Of a DNA stretch of 64,000 nt, positions 52,384-64,000 are shown one piece after another. Where the stretch lies: NCBI GenBank assembly GCA_029532415.1, contig JAQOTA010000025.1:241577-305576 (forward strand). Direction: 5' to 3'. Under the pieces are notes generated by a model. The model was not told where the DNA came from. It worked only from the letters and a program-made list of their open reading frames with translations, and ran no database searches. The first letter of the stretch is position 1. Each line of letters begins with the position of its first letter. The position numbers were made by a program, and so were the translations under genes. The DNA is from Marasmius tenuissimus (Eukaryota > Basidiomycota > Agaricomycetes > Agaricales > Marasmiaceae).

Positions 52384-53870
52384 GATTCGGAATTGTCGTG
52401 GACGGTAATGGGAGGAGATACTATTTGCGGAGCACAGATGAGAGGTAGTGGAAGGGGAGGGAATGATTTGAGGATCGGATGCAGGAATTCGAGGGGATTA
52501 AATGAACGAAGACAAAACGCGTGTCTGCGTGATCAGTTAGAATGAAGGACGAGACTCGTTGCAGACACGATCGTGTTGGAGGTCGAACATTGGACGTTGG
52601 GAGAGGAGGATATTGTCGATCTCGATCGGGTGTGTAACGTTCTATTTGGGTGACCGGTTGCCCGTTTCATCGCCATCCCAAGCCTATATCGCCGTGGTAG
52701 CCAGAGACGAGGCGTTTCAGGTCAGTCAAAGCTGCGCAAGGAACCAATGGTTAATGAAGCTTGAAGAGGAGGGTCTGATCATTCGACGTTCAAGTCCGTT
52801 CTTCTCGATTGTGACGGTTGCAACGGAAAGTCAAAGTTAAACAACAGATGTCATGACAGGGTATGAGCATTGTGCGAGAAAGCCGTGGATGTACTGACGG
52901 GGGTGATCATGTCTTCGGCTTTGATAAATCCTGGATCGAGATGATTCTTTGATATAAAAGCATTGAGTTAGCTCACCAAACCCAGGGCCACTTATCGATT
53001 CCTTACTGAGAGGGGATTCATATTCAGTTCTGGCCATGCTCGAAGGGTTGCCGCTGTGTTACTCGCTCGACTTCATCGCCCTTCATCGCATCAAATTACC
53101 CATCCTACAGATAGTTTGGCGCAATGCCCAGGAGAATCATTGACGATCGACGTGGGGAGCCGGTGGTTGTCGTTGTGCATGACTTATGTGTTGTATGACT
53201 TGGTATATGGCGCGTGATTCTTGGTGATGACGAGGGGGAATTTACTGCACTGAGTTCACCCCGAAAGCTGAAGGATTGGCCTGAGTAAGTGACCGCCTGA
53301 CGACTCTTCGAGTACTTGTTGAGGCGTCGGATACTGCATAATCATGAGCATACAGGCTAGTATTGGAGTGCACGAAACGTACTCGAAAGCCCTTCATTTT
53401 TCTCTTCGTTATTGCCTGTGTTCCTACTTGAGGTCAAACATTGTTGTGCGAGTCAGAGGACGTTGAGTTGGCGGTTCATCGTGAAAACAGGACTATGTGG
53501 CTGTGCTTCGGCTCCGGTTGCACTACCGCCGCCCAGGTCGGACCCTGCCTTGTCGCAACGTGCAACTTGCTCGACCGTCTTCATCGCTCATACTTATGGT
53601 TTGTTTCCTCACCAGTCCTGTTCCGCATGGATTTCTTGACTCTACACCTGTCCAAACTTCTATAAAGGAGCCCGCACCCAGATGACTCAAAAAAGGACTT
53701 TTCACAACCACTCCAGATGTTGAGGGCCGGAATCAGATGGGCAGCCCTTCACAACACACAACTCTTCATGGTATAAGGTACTGGAGAGGCGGGAGAAAAC
53801 AAGGACTTGAAGAGATAGGTTTCCGAGATCAACAAGGTCAAGGCTACCATAATACTACTAGAAACCAAGA
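52384..53870. other. Intergenic, no supported gene
   Basis: Contains the divergent upstream region of the Ser-rich gene and sequence resembling 50040-50120. A 93-codon ORF at 52559-52840 has no recognisable features. Confidence 0.35.
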
Positions 53871-54215
53871 TAGGTCCATTTTCGAGGGCCGACTTCCACT
53901 GGAAACTTTAGCCGAGATAATCCAAGAATGCATCACGTCGCTTTGAGGCTATGGATATTATAGTTCAATATTGAAGGATGCATGAGTGACATGTCATGCG
54001 AGGCTTTCTTTTCGACCAACGTACCACATTCCCCAGTGAGACTATTCGAGCGCCTAGCTTTGACTGAGAATTCCATGACTTCTGTCATACTCCTACGGTT
54101 CCAATGCCGTTCGTATCGCACTACCAAGAGATTTGACGAGTTTCCCGCCTCGAAATATCACAAAGTCTTGGGCCATAACCGAGGTAGGCCGTGCACCAGT
54201 TCCATCATTGAGTAG
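53871..54215 (+). pseudogene. F-box-like remnant, copy 2
   Basis: 53878-53943 encodes EGRLPLETLAEIIQECITSL and then a stop. The following about 270 bp match the segment after copy 1 at 46680-46950. No complete frame. Confidence 0.45.
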
Positions 54216-54624
54216 AGACTGATTTCTGTGTCATTTCACAACAGCTCAATGAGTCTCACGCCACATGCTTTGATTTGAATCAGTGCATAAATGAACCGGT
54301 GTACCAAAGAATTGATCCGAATCAGACCTGAACTGTGTAAATGTTTCCCTCTACAATTTGCGAATACCAAGTCCCTCTGATAACATTATCCGCAGTCCGC
54401 AGTCGCTCTAAATACTGGAGTAGCGGAGACGGTCCCAGCCGGCTTAAGAGTAGCGGCAATACCCTTCCGTCACACATCAACAGCAAATTGACTCCGAGGC
54501 AAGTGAGAAAATACTCAACCTGCCTATGCCGCACCTCAACAATTCCCGGAGTAGGTCAGCGCCCACCACGGGAATACTCTAAAATTACGTCGGGTATATG
54601 TGCTATACAGTCGTTTCTAACTCC

Positions 54625-54630
54625 TATAAA
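54625..54630 (+). promoter_or_regulatory. TATA box of peptidase gene 2
   Basis: TATAAA, 41 nt before the start codon, in the same conserved block as at gene 1. Confidence 0.7.
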
Positions 54631-54670
54631 GGCACGCTAACAAGAGGTTTGGTCTCCAGATTCCCAAAGA

Positions 54671-57050
54671 ATGTATCATAAGCCCATATCCAGAGCACTG
54701 CTTCTTATTGGTGCGCTCTTGTCGCACGGCTCGCTTGTAAGTACTCTGTCAGTTCGGGAGCAAAACGGGACAGAAAGTTGGAGCGAATCCTCCTGGGACA
54801 TTGTGAGTCTCTCTTTACGCGCCTTTCTTTCACATCTGCCGACTGAGCGTGTTTATTTCTAGCAGTTACAACCCTCCAAGGACCTCCAGTGGGTTCCGTG
54901 CTACACAGACCAGGGTAGCTTCCAATGTACTCGCCTTGAAGTATGTCACACTAATTTCCAAACCTATCGCTTCAAGATCACTCACCGGGCTTGATGAAAG
55001 GTGCCTCTCGACTACAACAACCCGAATGGTGACAAAGCTGCTATTGCAATTGTACGTCTACCGGCCACCGTTTCAACCGATAGTCAAGATTATCGCGGTC
55101 CGATCCTCTTCAACCCGGGAGGACCAGGAGGAAGTGGCGTCGACTATGTGCTCGGGTCTGGATTAGCTCACCGAGTTGGCCTGGGACCTCAATTTGACCT
55201 GGTTGGTTTTGATCCTCGAGGTAAGCGATCTTGGTCCCTCAAGGCACAGTAAGACGCTCAATTTGTCCCCTTTCCTCCCAGGCGTACAACGTTCGACTCC
55301 TCGTATCGAATTCTATGAGTCTCGAGCCGAACGTGCTCTCTCGTTCCGCCCTTTCGTTGAACTCAACCAATCGAGGGAAACCGTAGAGAGCTTCTGGGCG
55401 AACAGCCAGATTATGGGGACCCTTGCGTACGAGAGGGGTAAGGACTACCTGGGTTATATGAACACTGCAAATTCGGCGATGGACATGCTCAGTATCGTAG
55501 AGGCTCATGGACAAGAGAAGCTTCAATACTGGGGATTCTCGTGAGTTGCGATCCCAGGTCGCCATTAATGAATCAACCATAACTAATGCACTACTTGTAG
55601 GTATGGTTCTGTCCTTGGATATACATTTGCTGCCATGTTCCCGGTAAGTTGCCTTTTCAGCCGCTGGAAGTTAACACGCTGAACAATGCTCTTTAGGACA
55701 AGGTCGAACGCCTTATCATCGACGGGGTCGTGGAAATCGAGGACTATTACAGGAGTACGTCCGTCCAGATCTATTTAGCTTGTCCCGACACCGAGTTTAT
55801 CAACCTATATTGCAGCGAGATGGATCAATCTTGCTGAAGACACAGACAAGACACTCCAATGGTTCTTTCAAAGCTGCAAGGACGCCGGCCGGAATTGTGT
55901 GCTTTCTACGAGGACTCAACCGAAGCTATGAACACCAAACTTGAGAAAATCTATGCTCGCTTGGACGAAGATCCCATTCCCGTCCGTACCAACGAATCTT
56001 ACGGTGTCGTTGACTATGGTTTCCTGCGATTTCCCGCCCTGCTCTATGGATTGTACTACCCAGTCTTTTGGCGCACTTTGGCAAAGGGGCTGCAAGATTT
56101 GATGAAAGGAGATGGCTCGGTGTTGTGGATCATGGGGAGCACGTTTAAGGACCCGATGTTTGAATGTGGTTGTGATTCGACTACACATACATTTGAGGTT
56201 GAGTCAGAATCTATGGTTGCCTACATCTGCAACGATGGAGACGCGGTGCCTCCCGGAGTAGATGCCGCTCGGGCTTATTACGAGGAGGCTGTAAAGCTTT
56301 ATTCGTCTTGGGGGACGTTCCGGGCTAGCCATCGGATTTCTTGCAGGTATGAACTATGTCTTGACTTCGCTAGAATGCTACTGACGACGAACACTTGTAG
56401 TGGTTGGTCGCCTGAAATCCCCAAGACGCAATTCCGAGGTTTGTTTTCACGTACTCCATACCATATCAATGGTCAGACGTTGATTTCGCTTCGATTCAGG
56501 ACCTATCAGCGGCAATACGAGCTTCCCTATGCTCATAATCGGGAACACTGCGGGTGAGCATAGTGGTTCTTCTTCAATCGTGTATGAGCTGACCTATGTC
56601 AACAGATCCAGCAACACCACTTTCGGCGTAAGTCACATTGTATGTGGCTATCATTTTGAATAGACTGACTCATCTGTAATCTAGGGCGAAGAAAGCCTCT
56701 CAACAGTTCCCAGGGTCCGTTGTTCTCGAGCAAAATTCTCCCGGAGTGAGTATTTTCTTCCTTAATCTTTCTACCGAGGGATTGATCTCGTCGTCCTTTT
56801 TCAGCACGCATCAGTCTCCGTACCTTCAGTTTGTACCGCCAAGGTCGTTCGGGAGTACTTTGTAAACGGAACATTACCCGAGCAAGGCACCATATGTCCC
56901 ATGGATGGCACACTCTTTGACGATCCTTCAGCGACAAACGCGACCTTGAGGCGGGATCTGATGTCCGCGGAGGATGCTGAGTTGGCTGATGCGATGCAGG
57001 AACTTGCTAGAAAGTACTCACGGCGTCGCTTTGGCCTTCTCGGTCTTTGA
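54671..57050 (+). pseudogene. S33-type peptidase, second copy, with one-base deletion
   Basis: Same twelve-exon layout as gene 1: 54671-54802, 54866-54940, 55001-55220, 55282-55540, 55601-55643, 55697-55754, 55816-56346, 56401-56438, 56500-56553, 56606-56627, 56685-56745, 56805-57050. Signal peptide and triad motifs are kept: GFSYG with the Ser codon again split by an intron, Asp in the NTADPATPLSA segment, and His in HASVSVPS. Exon lengths equal those of gene 1 except exons 7 and 12. The exon sum is 1739 nt, one short of a multiple of three. The loss lies near 55887-55891, where gene 1 reads GACGCCGACCCG and this copy GACGCCGGCCG. Translation would stop soon after. Either a recent pseudogene or a sequence error. 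Confidence 0.8.
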
Positions 57051-57817
57051 GTTGTCGACTTCGCTCGTATCTTAGATTCTTGTGTTCGCTACTCGTTTAG
57101 TTTAGTTATTGAATTGGCCTTGATTGAAGTGGTGGCTCGCAAGGACTGTGTTGTGGGACGTTCAGAATCAGGCAAGTGAAAAAGACGGAATGACGGGTTC
57201 GTGGTAGACTAAGCCTCAGTACGAATCGTAAGAGTTGGAGTATAAGTTTGGGAACTTGCTCCTGTGTTGAAGCGTTGATGCTTGCCATAAGTTTTCTGAA
57301 TTCCTGACTTGTCATGTCTGACGGGCATCTACAATCTTCCGTACATTATGCTCAATGCTCATCACAGCCTACCCACGACGTCGTAGCCCGGATCGTACCA
57401 GAGATTAAACATTGAACATTAATTAAACGGGAAATGATATGTCAATCGCCACAATCGCGCATGTCGCATTCTATGTGGGCGACCGATCGTTTCATTGCCC
57501 GGTCTCCAACCTCCTAATACATTCAAGAAAGGTCCCGAAAGGCATCCCACGCGCCTCAACGATCTCTGGGTCTTCAGAAGGTGATGTCTGTCAATTGTCA
57601 AGCTAACTCGAGGCGAACAAAAATTCTTGGAATAGACGCACGTTAACTCCAATGCCTATGATTAGGCTCTAGTGTGATTAGTTCGGTACTCAGCTATTAA
57701 TAGGTATGTATAGTCTACAGGTGCATTCCTCTCCTTCGTGAGATACAATTCAGCACAAAACTCCTTGGGTCGAGGTTGAACGAGATTTCCCGGACAAGTC
57801 CATCTATATAATCACTT
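57051..57817. other. Intergenic, nothing supported
   Basis: No ORF with recognisable features. Serves as the 3' region of two convergent genes. Confidence 0.5.
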
Positions 57818-58666
57818 TCACCACCACCACATACTCATTTCGTCCTCAGACACCTCTGTCACTCCGGATTCTTCGTAAGTCGATGACCTCGGCGACATTT
57901 GACCTTCTGAACAGGAACTTTCGAGCTCGAGCCTCGAGTATAAATCCCCTGAATATGAGCTCCCATCGTCTACTGACTCGAGTGTTGGAGTTATCACGAT
58001 AGATGGTACCGGCACTGGCAACTTGGGCGCAATCCGAGCAGTGAAAAGGTTGGCGACGCGTGTTTGAAAGCTAGATTTTGACAGTGACTGGCAGGGTGGC
58101 GGAGCATAATCTGAGAATGTATTGTCGAGTTGCGATGTGGACTTGGCGCGAAAATCGAGTAGAGACCGGGACTTTTTGAGAGGAGAACGGGGCGCATTAG
58201 GACTAAGAAAGCCAGTGGTAAGTGGTAAGCGACTGGAAATGTGAGAAGAAGAGACAGAAGCTCACCGAAAACTCCGGCTCACATTGCCATCGTTCACAAG
58301 TCTATTCCCACTGTGAATATCCTTGCCATAGTCAACATCTACCGGTGCTCCCCGACTCCAAACCGATCGACGCCACGAAGATGTTCTCGAGTTCCTTGTG
58401 CTTTTCATATTGCGTTCCGAGTGGAAGCTCGTCTCGGCCATGAATTCTTCATGATGACTTTCGTCGCTATCGGGGTTAACGTATATCCCACCACGATCGC
58501 GCTCCGAAGGCTTGGTAGGGAGAAGGAAGCTAAATTTCCGACGTAGCATTGGGTTCGAAAGGTGATGTCTGAGTCCAGGCCGAGCGTTCAAACTCGACGT
58601 CAAGTCGGAGTGCTTTTCTTCAGGGACCATGAGTTCCGTGGGTCTGTGTAGGAAGCCGGGCTGCAT
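57818..58666 (-). CDS. Ser/Arg-rich hypothetical protein, 261 aa, two exons
   Basis: Exons 58266-58666 and 57818-58202 (intron 58203-58265, GTGAGC...TTAG) join in frame, 786 nt. The product has basic and Ser-rich regions (SSWRRSVWSRG; PRSPLKKSRSLLDF), a Val/Pro stretch (KLPVPVPSIVITPTLES) and an acidic C-terminus ending SMWWW. No known domain. The splice phase and codon bias support a real gene. General composition resembles the Ser/Pro-rich gene at 51446-52383, but I see no convincing sequence match. Confidence 0.6.
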
Positions 58667-60186
58667 CGTGATTCGAAAATAGAGATGTGGACTGGAGGGG
58701 GAGAAGGAAGGAACCGTAGACCGGTGAAGGTGGGTGAAGGTCCGAATCGAAGGGTTCCAGTTGTAAAATTCGTGGGTTTAAATGGAGAGGTGCACCCCAA
58801 GACGGTGAATTTCGGGTTTTTGCAAAAGGGGAGTTACTACCGATCGGTGACGATTATGAAGCTGGCCGTTTCGTTGTGTACTGTGGAGTAAAATGTCAAT
58901 AGCAACCCACTGAAACTTCGAACAATGTCGCTGCGCAACGGGAGTGTACATGCTGCGGCTCTGCAGCAAAGTATTTGAGGGTGCAACTCCATGGGATATT
59001 ACAGAGATTTGGGGGCACTGACCTTGGGTTTTACTCTCAATTGCAACGATCTGATGTGGCTCACTGGTATCAGTCAGATTCCAGCAACAATGAGCGCCTG
59101 AGAATTGCATACCGACGGTGGGTATAAGTAGAGGTTGTCGTGTTTGTTAGTACACTTTTCGCATACTAAAGGTGTGAGAATCCAGGCTCAGGATTGAAAT
59201 GGGTATTGTTGAGGCTAGTCGATGCCAGTAGCCATCTTGGTAACAAAACAGAAAATCCAAGTGCGACGAGAGTTGAGGTGGAGAGAGGCCTTGGAGATGA
59301 CGACGAGGACAATTGAACAGGTGTCGGCATTGGCCGGGTCGGACCGACGCCCGAAATTCTTGTGAAGGGCAGGTCGGAGACTAATTAGGGTGTCCAACTA
59401 TAGGTTTCTTTTAGATTCTTATCCTCAAGGCGTTTAATTTGTCGGCCTTGCCGTGCCTCAGCCTTGAGTTCCTCCTCCTTCCTACCTTAGGCTCAAGTGA
59501 TCAAGCTCAAACACCACACTCGTATCCCTGCAAGATTCCTGGTCTCCTCGAATCAGTTTCATACACGGGCAACTAGCCATCATGGAACAATCCAGTCTCT
59601 CCTATTTCCTCTAGTCGCGTTGTCTCTCGTACTTGAAGCACGCCCCATTTCCCCGTCATGATGTACCCAAGCTGGAAGCTATCGGTGTAGTAAATTTCTC
59701 CTTGCCGTTGCCGCTGAGGGCCTTTTTTCGAGGGATGTTCGCAATCAACGTCCAAATCATGATATTTTTTAACTTGTGGCGTAACGTCAATGCTCGTGCC
59801 ACACCATGTGCGAGCTCGGCCTGTCAAAAGGTCAACTACAAGTCGAAGTTACCCTTTCGTGCCGTATGATAGGGTCCTGAATGTAACACTGGCTGCTGGA
59901 TCAATCAATCATGGATGAGATCAAACAAACAAACACTTCGCACTCTGAATGGTGGCTCTGTGGGAATGCTTCTCGCCTTCTCAATGGGTAGGTTTATTAT
60001 TGTTTATGAGCCGGATTGAACTGTATTTCACGATCCGGTTCCGGCGTCCAGTCATCTTCGCCTATAAAATGTCGGCATTGAGGGCGAAATATCATAGTCA
60101 TTCTTCCAGAGGACTGAACTGGGTGCCAGACATCGATAGCTCGAGTTCGGCTGTTTCTCTGGTTCTCTATCCTGAAGTGAAAAGCC
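58667..60186. other. Intergenic, no supported gene
   Basis: Short unsupported ORFs (for example 59573-59827 minus). Contains the upstream region of the xylanase gene. Confidence 0.4.
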
Positions 60187-61231
60187 ATGGTATCCTTCAA
60201 CTGGACTAGTGTCGCCTTACCCCGACTCGTACTCACAGCATCAATCTTCGCATGTCTGACATCGGCTACCGGGACATTTCCTCACTTCGTGTCCCCAATG
60301 TTCGACAGCCTAGGTAGCTGTGGGTGCCCCAAGGGATGCCCGAAGATAACCGAAGGCCATATTCGAGAAGGATTCTATCACTTCGAATGGGCACGCAACT
60401 GGTTGGGGCTGAGGGCACACGAACACGGTTCTGCGGGTTCGTTTTCACTTGAGGCACGGCCAGAGGGGGATAGTATTATTGCTGGTAAGGGCTGGAATCC
60501 GGGGTTGTATGATAGGTGGGTTCAGTAACCTTCCTCCGTCTCTTTTGATTTATGGGAAAGGGTTTTCGTGACTGATCAATCATCCGATAGAAACATCACC
60601 TATAGCGGGTTTTACGAAGTTATCACCTCACCAGATTCGGGGAATTCGAGCGCAAGCGCAATATCAGTCTATGGATGGACTCGAGATCTTCCAGTCGAGT
60701 ATCAGATCGTTGAGTCGTACAGTGGTGGATACAGCCCCGGTGGCGATAAGAAAGGAACGGTAACCTGCAACGGTGCCTCCTACGATGTGTTTGTGGGTTG
60801 GAGAGACAACGGAAGTCTTTTTGACAACGGACCTGAGAAGTTTCAGATGAGTAGAAGGACCGGTTTGAAGCCCGTATACACTCACTTACTGCCAATACCC
60901 CCAGCAATTCTACTCAATCCAAAACCCTCCGCGGATGTCCCACAATGGCACTATCGGTTCTGACGAGCTGTCAGACTCTTTTCCCACAACGGTTCAAGTT
61001 GCTTGCCATTTCAATGCATGGCGCGACGACTTCGATATGCATTTAGGGGCTTCACATCATATCCAGCTTGTAGCCGCAGAAGTGGAGGGGTACGGGACTA
61101 CTATTTGGGCTGCGATCAATGTCGTCGATCCAGAGTTCACTCCCATTGAAGTTGACATGCTTGTTGTTCTCATTTCCGAAGGCCCTCGCGCGCAGGCCAT
61201 GCAGGAGCGAGTCGAGAGAAAAGCTCGCTGA
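60187..61231 (+). CDS. GH11 endo-1,4-beta-xylanase-like protein, unusual; possible splice-site defect
   Basis: Exons 60187-60515, 60591-60846 and 60905-61231 are in frame (912 nt, 303 aa). Signal peptide: residues 1-27 (LVLTASIFACLTSATG). GH11 signature segments in order: GKGWNPG, YSGFYE, ISVYGWTRDLPVEYQIVESY with the nucleophile Glu in VEYQ, KKGTVTCNGASYDV, EKFQ/QFYSIQ, HFNAW, and VEGYGTT with the acid/base Glu. Function in the family: hydrolysis of xylan in plant cell walls, secreted. Oddities: the second intron would start at AT (ATGAGT at 60847) instead of GT; a Cys-rich insertion (SLGSCGCPKGCPK) replaces the usual early strands; the C-terminus is about 45 residues longer than usual. It is either a diverged enzyme with an AT-AG intron or a gene just starting to decay. 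Confidence 0.75.
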
Positions 61232-61979
61232 CGGGATCCAGTTTGGTTCATTGGCCACATTCAGTGGCGGTTGTAGCGTCGTTTTTTGGGACGATTCGCG
61301 AAATGTTCCTATACTTGTGTCCTTGACTAGCTTTCCTTCCTGGTCGGAGAGCCGGAGGGTTTGACCAGACCGTCGATCGAAGCTTTCGCTAGTCTCCGCG
61401 TCGCCTCGGCTCTGGAGATTGAGGCTACGTTAAGGGAACCGGACACCGAAGAGCTGGTCGGAGGCGTTGATTAGATGCGCACTTACTTGACCCACATTTT
61501 CACCACCTTATTTTTGACGTGACATGATAATTTTTGAGCCTACATTACCATATCATCCGCTCATTTATATTTTTGTGATCCCGATCAACAATGAGCGGTG
61601 AGACTGAGGCTCGAAATAGGCCCGTTATAATGATTGCATGAGAGCGAGAGTTGGGAATGATGGGTGCACGTTCATTAGCATGTCATGTTTCGCGCCAACC
61701 ATTGGCATGAATGATGATTGTCTGGTCCTACGACAATGGATCGTAATCAGAACCAAGAACAACGGGTTCAAAGAGGTAAATCCATGACCTCAGTTTGGGT
61801 ATTTCTATCTCTGAGTACTGTCCCAGCATGCACGGTGTTCCCTGTCGCAAGGTTCATTCTCAAATCTCGCTAGTTCATGACATATAGTCGTGGTACAGTG
61901 TACATATTTGTTGAAGTAAAAGGCCGGGAAGAAGGAAGTACGTAGATCATAAATAGTCGATGCTCAAGTTATGTGTGTA
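61232..61979. other. Intergenic, nothing supported
   Basis: AT-rich stretches and short ORFs only; 3' regions of two convergent genes. Confidence 0.5.
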
Positions 61980-63635
61980 CTAGGCCACCTTGTCAGTATC
62001 CTTCCTGTCAGCGACAGGAGCTAGGTTTCGTGCCATTGACGAAAGCTCCACCGTCTCCCCCTCACCCGCTTCCCTCGCAAACTCCGTGACGTGAAATCGG
62101 ATGGTAGATACGGATACCATTTGCTCTACACTGTCCACCGTCTTGCCATGTGCGGCACGTACAATTACTAGGGTCGGTGCGAGGCCCTTCATAAGTGAGC
62201 GTAAGCAGTGTGTGGATGCCTCTGAGCCCTGGTGATTTTGGTGACACTCACAGACAACAAAGTCGGAATCACCGCTAACTCAAATGGAGGATATTTCGTG
62301 TTGGGATCTGAAGATAGATCTATCGTGACGCTGATCAGAAGGGTCCCGGCGTAGAGAATTCCGGATTCGATTCTTTGAAATAATCGCAAAAACTGGGGAG
62401 TCAGTCCGAGTCCAGGTTTAGCATTGTGAACTTACATTACGACGACAATCGTTTTATAATAACGCTGAATGGGTTTCCCCAAGGATTGTCTGGCTTGCCT
62501 CGTAATCCACCAAATGCGTCCTCCTGTGTCGCGAAGGAGGTGGTCAATACTTAATATACAGCCCATCAAATGTTCCCGGAGTGGTAGACTTACCAGTCAT
62601 GAAAGTCACTACCAAATTGAATACCACGATTGCAATGACGTTCCCATGGTTTATTGTATAGGCTTTTAGGAATACTTTGAAGTTTGCGGGATCGTTAATA
62701 TTGGTGACGGTGACACTAAGGATTATCATGGTTATGAGGTCGATGCCTTTAGCGAACAAACGACGACGGCGGAATAAACACCAAGTATGTACAAGGTTCA
62801 AGCTGAAGTGCCGACTGACCGTTTATGACGAGGGATGCCAGAGCGAATGTGCTTAAAATCAGTTTGTTACGCCCCCAAATTGTGTAACACCGGTGGATCT
62901 GCAGGAATATCAGAGTGGCATATGATCAGCGGACGGTTACCAAGGTTGATTCCTTCACTTACGAGCATGCATTCTGCGACGGTACTACACAACAAAAAAT
63001 GTCGGTTCCGGATTCAGCGTCCATGAATTTCCTCAATATCAAGATTATGGCGACTTACTTCATCAAAGTAACAGACACATTATAAATTGTCCTTGAAAAT
63101 TATACATGTAGTAAGTCAGTAAGGTTGGAAAGCCCACTGGCAAGACAAAGCCATGAAACTGAACTCACGAGACAACAGAACTTTCCCTATCGCTCCCCAA
63201 AGCATCCAGAGACCGTTCGTACTCCCGATCTCTGACACCAATGAATAATAAAGTCGCTTGTCGGTATGTATACCAACTTAGCGATATCGTGTAGGTTGTC
63301 GCCGAGAGGAAGAGCACGGTGGTGAGCCATGTGTATAGCTTTGCGGGGCCATTGCCACGATAGCTTGATTGCGCCTCTGACGTGGGTCGCCTTGTGAGGA
63401 TGCAAATGGCTTGGACAAATAACATGGTGTATACGCCTGGGGGAGATTGAGTTGAGAGATGACGGCGAGATCGTATCAGACTGCCTTTTTGAGGCCAGAG
63501 AACCTACCGTAGATGAAAAAAGATAACCTGTGGCGAAGTCGTCCGATGATCAGGTCCTCCACATTCTAATTTTACCGTGATAGAGGAAGAACGTACCAAG
63601 GCCGTGACAAAAGGATAGGTCAAGACGGCGGCAAG
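61980..63635 (-). CDS. Polytopic membrane protein, multi-exon, 5' end unresolved
   Basis: Exons by consensus and phase: 63508-63565, 63169-63436, 63059-63091, 62963-62984, 62820-62898, 62594-62746, 62436-62523, 62252-62372 and 61980-62186; 1029 nt, all in one frame (342 aa). Hydrophobic segments include YGVYTMLFVQAICIL, TWLTTVLFLSATTYTISL, KLILSTFALASLVI, DLITMIILSVTV, NVIAIVVFNLVVTFM and ESGILYAGTLLISV; MLIHRCYTIWGR and GLAPTLVIV are segments typical of an abundant agaricomycete family of uncharacterised about seven-helix proteins. The first exon ending at 63597 (LAAVLTYPFVTAL) is in phase, but an in-frame TGA lies just upstream and no start codon could be placed. Function unknown. Confidence 0.75.
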
Positions 63636-64000
63636 GGTAAATATTCAGCCATTTGAAGGGTTCTGAGCGAGGAAGGGCTGAGATAAAATGGGAAGTAGCG
63701 AAGTGGGAAGAGCAGGAGGGTCATTAAGAGGGCAACTCCTCAGCTATGTTCATGGGTGCGGGGAAGCGCCATTGAGTTATTGAAACTAGCAAAAAATTGC
63801 CACTCCAAATTGCAGATTGAACTGCGCTCTGATCGATTATCATGATGAAACTAAATTCATGAGTATCTCAGTTGAGGCTTGAGCTCAATTGCTTGACAGT
63901 GTTCATGACTTGTGCCAACACATGCAAAAAACCACCGGTTCGATAATACGAAAGACACTGGGGTGATAAGTGTTCAGTAATCTCGATCATTACCTCAGCC
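63636..64000. other. Right edge of window, no supported gene
   Basis: May contain the first exon of the membrane protein gene; no clear start codon in the right frame. Confidence 0.4.

Overview
The window looks like nuclear DNA of a basidiomycete fungus, probably a mushroom-forming agaricomycete. Host genes carry many short (about 45-75 nt) GT-AG introns. Gene types include a TAP-type S33 peptidase with 11 introns, a GH11 xylanase, a multi-exon membrane protein and Ser-rich proteins. Transposons are typical of large mushroom genomes. There are no bacterial operons, CRISPR arrays, rRNA genes or tRNA genes.

Layout. 1-4.3 kb holds a decayed SPT5-like paralogue leaving the left edge, a small five-exon gene and a foldback repeat. 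About 5.6-14.0 kb is bounded by hAT-like inverted ends (5625 and 14005). It contains a multi-exon, inactivated hAT transposase, a T5orf172/MUG113-type gene, other broken coding pieces and a perfect 36-bp palindrome; it interrupts a spliced gene. 15.1-30.4 kb is an old, decayed Copia element (B) with a second, very young Copia element (A, 15767-22140, TSD CATGT) inserted in its leader. 30.5-34.7 kb is an intact-looking pogo/Fot1-type DNA transposon whose 903-aa transposase ends in a chromo-like domain. 35.7-45.4 kb is a very young Ty3/Gypsy element on the minus strand, with LTRs identical by eye and TSD GATCT. It carries gag-PR, pol and a third long ORF. 45.4-57.1 kb is a tandem duplication holding two secreted S33 peptidase genes, the second with a one-base deletion, and a Ser-rich gene between them. 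57.8-63.7 kb has another Ser-rich gene, a GH11 xylanase gene with a damaged splice donor, and a polytopic membrane protein.

The most interesting pattern is the set of in-frame UGA codons. In the two young LTR elements, each break in the coding frame is a single UGA followed by C: UGA-CUA between gag-PR and pol, UGA-CUU inside Gypsy ORF3, and UGA-CAG between protease and integrase of Copia A. This suggests programmed read-through. The old Copia B and the SPT5-like paralogue also have only TGA in-frame stops, none followed by C in the cases read, which fits CGA-to-TGA decay. Other notable items are Gypsy ORF3, a roughly 3.3-kb extra coding block between gag and protease of Copia B, primer sites matching the anticodon half of initiator-Met tRNA in both Copia elements, and similar chromo-like tails on a DNA transposase and a Gypsy integrase.
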